The notes beneath the pieces are model-generated. The model saw only the letters and a program-made list of their open reading frames with translations, was not told where the DNA came from and did not search any database. This document shows, piece after piece, positions 55,745-64,000 of a stretch of DNA of 64,000 bases (the stretch's first letter is position 1; each line of letters begins with the position of its first letter). This stretch comes from Thalassia testudinum. Lineage: Eukaryota; Streptophyta; Magnoliopsida; Alismatales; Hydrocharitaceae. The position numbers and the translations under genes are program-made. The stretch covers positions 89,866,001 through 89,930,000 of the forward strand of contig JAZHRO010000063.1 of NCBI GenBank assembly GCA_037157565.1. The letters are read 5' to 3'.

Positions 55745-57957
55745 AGGCACTAATAGCAATTTTACGTGGTTTGTTAAATATGCAAAATAGTGTCGTTGTA
55801 CGTGTAATATCGATCAACTATTAAATTTATGAAACATAGATAGGATGAGTATCTAGTGTTGTCCAAGGAGGACAATTTGTTAATCACATGAATTGATTCT
55901 CTCTCTCACCTCTCAAATCCACACTTATCTTGTATTTTCAATTTTGCTATTTTTAGGGTTTGGAAACAATCGGGTATTTGAAGCGATGATTAAAATTATG
56001 CTAGAACTATGCCTATCACTAAACCTAAGTGACAAAATGAAACCTCTCTTCTAAGGTCACCCTAGGCAAGTGCGCCTAGGGTAATTAGAAGAGGAGAGTG
56101 TGGTGTGCACTACAAGAACATGAAACGTACACTGAACATAAAACATGAATTAGAAGGCAAATAGAACTTGTATTATTAGCATCTAAGGGAAATGTAGTAG
56201 AATGCTTGTTACATGAAAATAACCAAAAATAAACTAGCTAATACAAGATATAGAGATAAAGAAGAAGATGGGGGGATTCTCTGTTTGAAGTTTGGATGGC
56301 CCTTGCTCCAAGTGCAGTTGCCCCACACTTGAAAAGGGTTATCTTTGGCTTCTTGATGTAGTCCTCCTCTAAGCTCTCTCCTCAAGGTAGGCATCAACCA
56401 CCTTCAAGGTTCCTCTTCTGCCTGGTTGTCCCTTCAAGTGTGGACCTTCTCCTTGGTGTGGCATAAGGAAGAATAAGGTAGAGAAAGTAGGCACCAAGGA
56501 GGTGGGTAGGTTGCCCCTTGATCTTCTTCTCTTCTTCTTCCTTGGCGTGAATGGAAGTGGATGTAGGGTGGTTAAAGGTAGAACCTATCTAATAGAGAAG
56601 ATGGTTTTTAGGCGGTGGTTTGGTGGGGTATATATATGAAGGGAGAGGGTTGGTTGGCGTGGAGATTAGGTGTAGGGCTAGGATGGGTTTTGAGGGTAGT
56701 TATGGGTGGTTATGTAGATCCTAGGATGTAGGATAGTTGGTGCCAATTCAAGGGAGGCCATGGGGGTGGTTATGGGTAGTTAAAGGTGGTGGAGTGACAC
56801 ATTAAGTTGGAACCAAAAATGGTCTTCTAGAAGGGGTCCTAGGTGGCACCAAAATGGGTGGTTGAGATGGCTTGAAGGGATGGATGTAGGGTTGAGATGT
56901 GGAGGTAGGTTGGCGCCAATTTTGAGGTGGTTAAGGGGAGATTTTGGCGCCAACTATATGGTGTCTTTTGGTGGAGGTGATGGGGTGAAGGGATGTGGGT
57001 TGTTGGCACCAAAATGGACTAGGAGTAGGGAGCTTAGGTGGACTAGGTTTAGGGTTATTTGGTGGAACTTAGGTTATGTAGGGTTTAGGGTTAGGTTTTG
57101 GTGGCTAAGGAGGTGACTAGCTAAACTAAGCTAGCTAAGTTAGCTTAGCTAGTAGGTGAGTAGTGGAGAGAGGTAGAGGGAGCTAGGGTTTTGGAGGTCA
57201 GGAGCTAGAAGGAGCTGCCTTAAGCTACATTGGAGCTAGTGCTGCTGAAGAGAACTGCAAAGAGCTACCCTAGCTGGCTTAGCTTACTAGTTCTTTGCTA
57301 GTTGCTAAGCCAAGCTAAGATGAGCTGGCTTCTACTGATATGAGCTGAGGTGAGCTAGGTTTGATCTTCTCGGAGATTACCTAGCTAGCTAGAGTAACTA
57401 GCTTAGGTCAAGTAGTTTAGATCAACCAAGTTGAGCTGAGTTAAGTCTCTGGGAGCTGGACTTGAGTTGCTCCTGAGCTGGTTGAGGTCATCTTCAACTG
57501 ACTAGGTCTAGCTAGTTGATGGCAGTAGCTAGTCCTAGTCAGATTGAGCTTCCAGTGAACTGTTTTGAACTGGAGGAGCTAGAATGGAGTTGGGATCAAC
57601 TGTCTTGAGCTAGTTTGAGCTGCCATCCAGTTGAGGTGAACTAGCTTGAGCTACCATTCAGCTGAGATGAGCTAAATGGAGCTAAAGATGAGTTGATTCA
57701 GATAGAATGAGTTGGGATCTAGCTGATAGGAGCTTCTTCTTCATCTTCTGCCTTCCTGAGTGCCAAGGTATGAGGGATCTGACTTTCTATCTATCCTTGA
57801 CACTCAAGTAAATGTATCAAAAAGGCAATAAAATGCAATGCATGCCTATCATAAGTAAATGCCTAAATGCAGCCCAAAAACCCATTTGCGAAGTTAAAAC
57901 CCTAAGAGCTAGATCTATTTTAAGGCATAAGAGTGATGACAAACTGGCACTTATCAG
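55745..57957 (-). repeat. H-family LTR (H3), minus strand
   Basis: On the minus strand it starts TGATAAGTGCCAG at 57957, a common gypsy LTR beginning, and ends near 55745. It is related to 61510-64000: same CTTGACACTCAAGTAAA block, same AGCT array (57118-57720), same GGCGCC words (56739-57010), same CCTAGG...CCTAGGGTAATTAGA block (56060). The neighbour 57958-57990 is purine-rich on the minus strand and could be its PPT. Confidence 0.65.
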
Positions 57958-58021
57958 ACAGCATGGTCCTACTCCTCCAACCGCATGGCTCTATCCCATA
58001 ATTTTGCTATTTCTCTAACAA

Positions 58022-58314
58022 GAAAATCATCGATGATGTATTAGAAACTCTAGGTCAACAGACTAGACTTGAAGTACTGGATGACAATAGTGTCATGTGG
58101 CCTCTTGCAATGGAAGTACTAGGCCTTAAACCTATCAAGGTAATTCACCATTTTGTTTCCTAACCTCGAATAACCTTTTAGGATTATCTCTAGCCCTCTG
58201 TTGGAAAACAAATATTGGCAAAACTTGCCAGTTAACTCCTGCAAGTAGAAGATTTGGCTACCGACAACTTGTTGAACCACTCATAAGCCATGCTGACAAG
58301 ATAAGATGGAAAAC
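58022..58314 (-). pseudogene. Gypsy-type gag fragment next to H3
   Basis: Minus-strand reading from 58314 shows a Retrotrans_gag-like pattern: AYEWFNKLSV, then a spaced F..L...F, then an RL...YLDRF-like end. At least two frame changes. Only the gag core remains between element G and the H3 LTR, so the rest of the element is gone. Assignment rests on the pattern only. Confidence 0.45.
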
Positions 58315-60131
58315 TGATAAATACATATTTATTCATGATAAAATGCCTATTTATGCATGTTCCTATGCTTATAGAATCATTTAATATTATAAATGTTGCA
58401 TAACCCGAATCATGCTGCATTTAGAATAATTTCTGTAAGTTATATATTAATTTGCCTCTTTCCGTGGCTAAGGGAAAGGTGATACATTTCTAGGCCTCGG
58501 ATTGAAGATCCAACTGTACGGATTTGATCAGGGCAACGATTGGAGTCCAATGCCTCCGAAATCACCTTGATTAGACCTCTGTAGCATCGTCACATGCAGT
58601 TTGAAGAAGATCAAAAGCCAAGGGATAGGAGAATGCAAATCTAGAGTTTAAATAAAAATCCAACTGCATGGATGGGATTGGGTTGATGAACACAGGCCAA
58701 TGTCATGAAGATCGATTCAATAGGACACTCGTAGCACCTCCTACAAGAAAAAGAAGATTAATGTCTCAGAAATGCCATGTGGCACAATCTGAGCCCTCTA
58801 AATCACCTGCAGCACTTCCTCTCATCCAAGCCGTTGGATCTCAATCCAATGGCTGAGATCCAACATCCAAGTGCCCTCAACACTACACCTATAAGCGTCT
58901 AAAGCCAAATACGAGGGTGATCTCAGCAATTAGATCAAGATCCAACAACTGAGATCATGCCTCCTCAACCATAGAACAGCGGAAGGCACCTCGCCCACTC
59001 AAAGAGAGGATGCGAGTTTGAATCCCTGTAGTGCCTCTCTTTTATTGCAGGATGATTGTAATTAGGGATGCACGATCTCGTATAGACGACCCTAATTTGG
59101 CCATGTCGTCAAGAGCACGGATTGCTTATTCTCAACATGCATGAGAAGAGCGATTGGCACCATTGGATGGAAATCAGGCGGGTGAGGTGGCTGCACGTGG
59201 CGGCATGGATTGCAAGCATGCGATATGAGCAGTATAGGCGTGGGAGAAGTGGAGATCTGAGGGCATGCTCACATGCGATCTGGACCTCACAATGACAATC
59301 GAATAGTAGAGATTTCTCCTCATGTGCTTCTGTGAGCTCCAGCACAAGTGTAGTAGGTGCGCACGGTGTGCCAGCGGGTGCACAGTTGTGCGCCAACTTT
59401 ACATGTCTAAGGCCATTTTTTTCCCTTTCTCTCCCCTATAAAAGGCCATGTATCCCCTCCCTTTCAAATCATCTCTTCCTACTCACTCCACATCCTCTCC
59501 AAGCCTCTATGAGCTTGTCCCAATCCTGGGATCCTCCACTAGAGTCTAAAAATAATTTTATTCCATCTCTCATCCCCATTCGTGGAGCACTCGTGGATGT
59601 CTTCTCGCCCCCTTCGGGAAGCAGATCCCACTATGATGCCATCTCGCTTCGCCCTCAATTCATCTGGCTCCATCCACTTTCGTCCAGCTCATCATCTTCT
59701 TCTGGGCGTAACATCAATGCGACTCATTGTCTAAGCAACCATCGAGGGGGATTCTCTCTCTTCCCCTTTTTACTGCTTTTTAGAATAGAGTTGAACTTCT
59801 ACATGTAGTTATAATAAACATTTGAATTATATAGATAATATTTATTTCTCTCTCTCTCTCTTTAATTTTCTACAAGTAGATTAGTGTAGTTAAATATAAT
59901 TTCTCTTCCTGATCTCTTGCTATAAAAACACCAAAAAAGTTAGAAAAGCACAAAAATGCCAAAAAGAAATAAAAAACAAATGCGAATTTCTAAAATCAAA
60001 TGTCGCCTCCCTATGTTCGACCCAAGATTCACCATCCTAGTTATAAATATTATCTGACAGCTGGATTTTTTGCAACTATGACTACTGTTTTTTCAAACTT
60101 CGACTTTTATCGTGAGTTTTCCAATTCATCA
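58315..60131 (+). repeat. Element G 5' LTR
   Basis: 1,817 bp. G-box-type palindrome remnant 58764-58792 (arms CTCAGA/TCTGAG), TTGGATCTCAATCCAA palindrome 58828-58857, a further palindrome 58919-58956, B-box word AGTTTGAATCC 59015-59025, TATA 59437-59444 (CCCCTATAAAAGGCC) and CTCCCTATGTTCGACC 60007-60022, 109 nt before the end. Confidence 0.82.
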
Positions 60132-60134
60132 TTT

Positions 60135-60150
60135 TGGCATCGTTTCCCAG
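60135..60150 (+). other. Primer binding site of element G
   Basis: TGGCATCGTTTCCCAG, three bases after the LTR, a decayed Asp-type site sharing GGCATCGTT with element D. The acceptor-like GATTGCAG|GTACTC follows at 60225-60238. Confidence 0.75.
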
Positions 60151-60418
60151 GAGGCAATGATCTTTGATTTCCCACGTTTTTCACTTTACTTATCTTTTAT
60201 CTCACTTGTCTCCATTATTATTGTGATTGCAGGTACTCTCTTGAGGTGAGCAAAAGTGGTAGATTGGAGTAAAGTGTTGATCAAGGTTTTGTAAGTTTAC
60301 TTCCACCCCCCACCCACTAGGTTCATTTCATCACATTAATAACGTAAACCCGAATCAACCTAGGAGCTTGCATAACCCCTAGGTTAAACTTGGTTGTTTG
60401 ATTGCCACTCCACCCACC
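60151..60418 (+). other. Element G leader fragment
   Basis: Homologous to 27597-27880 of element D. It is cut by H-family sequence that begins TGATGGCG at 60419. Confidence 0.65.
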
Positions 60419-61509
60419 TGATGGCGAATTTGTGTGATTTGTAAAATTGGGTTTTCATCATTGCAACACACAAATCCGATTGCTTTTGAAATTTATAAAA
60501 ATCAAGTACTTGGAGAGTATTTGAGTCATCCAAAGGGAGGTAGAAATGCAATTAAGAATATCTCTTGCTCGTAATATGGAAATCAACTTTCTTTTTGAGT
60601 TTTTGAATATGTAATTTTTAGGGTTTTGATATGGGCAAAAAAAAACTATCAACTAAATGCGGAGAAAAAGTGGGAAGTGATAATGTGAATTCAAAGGCAA
60701 TAAGTGCCTTGTTTCTCCAACTCACTCCAAGCATGGGAGGTCTGGAATAATGGAGGAGCAAGAACACAACAATCAATCACAAAGCTAAAAATAAAAAAAA
60801 CTGTAGAGGAATGCTTCTTATATAAAAACTTGTTTTACAAAATGGAGATCTCATAAGTGGGAAGGGTTCCACACTTATAATCTCCAACAAAAACCACTAA
60901 CTACAATGCAAAATAAAAAGTGTTAAAAGTAGAGAAAGGCTTAGTGATGATGATGGATACCCAGAAGTCGTGCTCTAGTTTTGGTTGCCCTAGAACCAAA
61001 AGGAACTCCTTGCCTGGACGTCCTCCTCCTGGCAAGCCCTAGATGGGCGTGCCTCCTTGCAAGCCTAGATGCTTCCTTCCTAGCTCCTCCTAGGGTCGAT
61101 GTGGACCACCCTTAATTCTCCTCCTGATTGGTTGTCCTCCTTGCCTAGCTTGATCCTTGGCTTGGCATGACACAAGTGAGAAGAAGGGAGGAAGGTGAAG
61201 GCACCAAGAAGGTAGGAGTACCCCCTTAATCTTCTTCTTCTTCTTCTCCTCTTCTCCTTGGTTGTTGGATGTGGTGGAATGTAGGTGTACATATGCTAGG
61301 AAATGATGTAGCCAAGGGTGAATTTTTTGTGGTAGTTAATGGTGTTTTTAAAGGAGTATGATGGAGGGTTGGCATGGATGGTAGATGGATGATTAGGATT
61401 AGTTTTTGGTGGTGGTTAGATGATCTAATGGGTAGGATTAGTTGGCAACAAATCAAAAGGTTTGAAGGGGGCTTGGTGGGTTTAGGGTGGACGGCTTAGT
61501 GCCAAAAAG
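60419..61509 (-). repeat. H-family LTR fragment (H1), minus strand
   Basis: On the minus strand its end is CGCCATCA at 60419. It is colinear with the matching part of H2 (61510-62600), including CAAGCCCTAGATGGGC, the TTCTTCTTCTTC run and the promoter region (TTTAAAAAC at about 61346). U3 arrays are missing because H2 interrupts it. Confidence 0.65.
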
Positions 61510-62511
61510 TGATCCGAAGAAAAGCGTGATTTGTAATTAGGATTTTTAAATCGTTGTAACACGCCAATTCGCAATCACTTTTACAATTTATAAACCTAGA
61601 TAGTGGTGGTATCATCCAAGGAGGTAAGAATGCACTTTAAAACTCTTGCTTGACAATAAGGAAATCAATTTACTTTTTAAAATTTTTGAATATAAGAATT
61701 TTTTTTTGGATTTTCAAATAACGAGCAATTACGCAATTACGAGCGGGAAAACAACTTCACCTAAATTGATAATGCTAACACTAAAGTGACAAGATAATCC
61801 TCTCTCTAAGCTCACCCTAGGTACGTGGAGACCTAGGGTAATTAGAGAGAGGGGGTGAAAAAGTGCTAGAACAAATAGCTAATTAGGATGCAACAAGAAT
61901 TGAAGAGAAGGCAACTTTAATTAAGTAGAAATATGTTTTACAGAAAGACAAGTAGAAGATTGCTTCTACTCTAAAATGAAAATACAAAAAGGTAAAACAC
62001 AAATCCTCTTGGTGATATTAGTGAAGAAGAGAGGCTTCTTGCTCCAAGCTCAGCTACTCGTGGGCTTGAAAAGAAGTTCTCCTTCTCCTTCATTGAAAAG
62101 CTCCTCCAAGTTGGTTCCTCCTTGGCAAGCCCTAGATGGGCATGCCTTTGCTCCTCCAAGGGTGGAAGGTTTCCACCCACAAGACTCCTCCTAGGGTGAC
62201 GTGCACCAACCTCAAGACCTCCTCCTAAGGTTCTCCTTACTTGGCTGGTCTTATGGCTGGTGGGGGCACAAGAGAGAAGGGAAGAGGGGAAGGAACCAAG
62301 GGGATAGAGTGTCCCCCTAATCTTCTTCTTCTCCTTCTCTTGGTTGACTATGAAGGTGGATGAATGGTAGAATATAATGAGGCCAAAGGTGCCTTGAAAT
62401 GGGTAGTTAATGGTCTTTTTATAGGATGGGTAGTGGTATAGGTATGGTTAAAGGTTGGATGGCTAGGATGGCTTATAGGGGTTGGTTATGGGATCCTAGG
62501 GCTAGCGTTAA

Positions 62512-63095
62512 TGGTGCCAAAATGAAGAGGCTTCTTAGGAGTTGGTGCCAACCCTAGGTAGAGACTAGGGTTAAGGGGTTGTGTGGTGTGTTGTAGGGTT
62601 AGGATGAAGGCTTAGGAGGGTGGTTAATTGATGGAGGGTAAAGCTGGCGCCACATGTACGGGTGTGTTGAGTGGTCGTTATGGCTGGGTTGGTGCCATTT
62701 TTTGGTGAGGTTGAGGGTTAAGGGTTGGCGCCACTTTTGAAGGGTGAGGATGGGTTGGATGATGGTTGTAGGGTGGTGTGTATGGTGGAAATATAAGGTG
62801 GAGTTGGTGCCAAAATGGAAAGGTGTGGTTAGACTATTTTGGCACCAACTCAAGGGGGTAGTTAAGTGGTGGTTACTCCCTTTTGGTGCCTCTTGTGTTA
62901 GCACCAAAATGGCTTCTAGAAAGGGGTGTAGTTGACACCATATATGGAGGGTGGAGATGGCACGTGTGGTGAAATGTAGGGCTAGGATGGGGGTTAGTTA
63001 TGGTGCCAACAAAAGGGTAGTTAGGTGGTTTTGGAGGGAAAACTAGGTGGCTTTTGGAGGTGGTGGTGTGAAGGGACATGGGTGTTGGTGGCGCC
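62512..63095 (-). promoter_or_regulatory. GGCGCC word array in the U3 of H2
   Basis: Intact GGCGCC at 62646, 62727 and 63090, and decayed GGTGCC or GGCACC at 62512, 62544, 62691, 62806, 62841, 62885 and 63002, often inside TTGGNNCCAAAATGG. H3 has 56912 and 56946 intact and three decayed. TTGGCGCCAA resembles an E2F site; function is inference. Confidence 0.5.
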
Positions 63096-63200
63096 AACTA
63101 GGAGTGGAGTAGGTAGCTTGCTTAGGTGGGGGACTTGGAGTGGAGTTAGGTTAGGGTTTAGGTTAGAGTTATGGTGGATGGCCATGTAATGAATGTTTTT

Positions 63201-63830
63201 GCTAAGCTAGCTAATCTAGCTTAGCTAGTAGGTGAGTAGAGGAGGAGGTAGGAGGAATTATGGTTTAGGGAAAAGGAGCTAAGGAAGAGCTAACTGGAGC
63301 TACACTGGAGCTGCATTGGAGCTGAATCTACTGAGGAGGTCTTCATGAGGACTCAGCTACTCAGCTTAGCTACCTAGTTATTATGCTAGCAGCTAAGCTT
63401 GGGTAATTGAGCTAAGTTGAGTTGGTTTCAACCTAACTGAAGCTAGATTGACCTGGAACTGCCTTTGATGAGAACTCCCAAGCTAGCTTAGCTACTAAGT
63501 AGGCAAGTAGTAGCTAGGCTAGAGTGAGTTCAGTTGTTGTGAGCTAAGTGGAGCTGGGTAGAGCTAGACTTGGATTGAGTTGGAGCTGGAATGAACTCTT
63601 ATCAATGAAGCTGAGCTAGCTAGAGCTTCTAGTGAACTGACTGGAGCTAGGATGAGATAGACTCAACTAAGTTGAGTTGGATCTGAGCTGAGTTGAGGTG
63701 AGTTGAGCTAAGTTAAGCTACCTTGAGATACCATCAAGCTAAGATGAGCTGAATGGAGCTGGAAGGAGATAAACTTAACCAATGTGAGCTGATATCCAAT
63801 TGAGATGAGTTGAATCCAGCTAGGGTTCAA
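63201..63830 (-). repeat. AGCT-rich array in H2
   Basis: Irregular GAGCTG, AGCTAG and TGAGCTAAG words with short spacers over about 630 bp. H3 has the same array at 57118-57720. Frames are too irregular for coding. Confidence 0.75.
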
Positions 63831-64000
63831 CTGATCTGGTCTTCTTCTTCACCTTTTTCCTTCTTGAGTGTTAGGGTTTTAAAGGTTTGATTATCTACTT
63901 AACCTTAACACTCAAGTAAAAAATGTAAAAAATACAAAAAGAATGCAATGAATGCCTAACCTAGGTTATGCCTAAATGCAACCCAAAAACCCATTTGTGG

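Larger units (their letters stand above)
58315..60418 (+). mobile_element. Element G: 5' LTR and leader (family of C and D)
   Basis: LTR 58315-60131 (TGATAAATACAT to ATTCATCA) with primer site and leader. It is inserted in the minus-strand gag fragment. Beyond 60418 it is interrupted by H-family LTR sequence, and its body, if present, lies outside the window. Confidence 0.75.
61510..64000 (-). repeat. H-family LTR (H2), minus strand, runs off window
   Basis: The end on the minus strand is at 61510. Minus TATAAAAAG at 62415-62423. U3 extends right and contains GGCGCC-type words (62512-63095) and the AGCT array (63201-63830), then TTAACACTCAAGTAA and AACCCATTTGTGG at the edge. By comparison with H3 the LTR start should lie roughly 70 bp or more beyond the window. 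Confidence 0.65.

Noticed and set aside
59332..59808. 158-codon frame
   Set aside because: Lies across the TATA region and leader of the element G LTR; Ser-rich and without motif.

Overview
This window is nuclear DNA of a flowering plant, in a gene-poor block made almost entirely of transposable elements. The signs are an L1-type LINE with a zf-RVT end, Athila-type Ty3/gypsy LTR elements primed by tRNA-Asp, and a UBN2-type Copia element primed by initiator tRNA-Met. I do not name the species. I see no host gene, rRNA, functional tRNA or CRISPR array. Every long reading frame belongs to an element or is a by-product of biased composition.

Layout. 1-2107: two fragments of one LTR family (family A), head to head. 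2387-7560: a full-length but dead L1 LINE between 14-bp target duplications. 7867-39724: element B, an Athila-like element that carries a nest. Its 5' LTR holds solo LTR C (9346-10952), its internal region holds complete element A (11179-21014, duplication ATCCC), and its 3' LTR holds element D (26045-39166). D's gag is in turn split by the small Copia element F (29523-35006). 39725-41727: older flank without a recognisable gene. 41740-54783: a minus-strand Copia LTR (I) split by complete element E (41769-53181, duplication AATAT). 55745-58314: minus-strand LTR H3 with a gag scrap. 58315-64000: the 5' end of element G (same family as C and D), broken by minus-strand H-family LTRs.

The main point is that elements A, B, D and E share one framework but I find no reverse transcriptase, RNase H or integrase in any of them. 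The framework is an Asp primer site, an acceptor-like CAG|GT about 100 nt further on, a 1.2-1.4 kb leader, one reading frame, a G-rich motif after that frame (GAGGACATTG...GGCATGGGGG), a 1.1-1.5 kb A-rich tail, then a small hairpin and a second G-rich tract at the 3' LTR. D's tail is cut short and lacks the last part. D and E encode Athila gag plus aspartic protease. A and B instead encode acidic proteins that I cannot assign to any family and that have no gag domain. F likewise keeps a Copia gag and lacks pol. All would have to be mobilised by partners elsewhere in the genome. The LTRs hold unusual structured DNA: covarying palindromes, a tRNA-like pol III module, tandem hairpins and arrays of GGCGCC and GACGTC.

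Relative age follows from nesting: B is older than A, C and D, and D is older than F. Coordinates of LTR ends, primer sites and duplications were read by hand from the sequence. Protein families were recognised by motif and not by database search.
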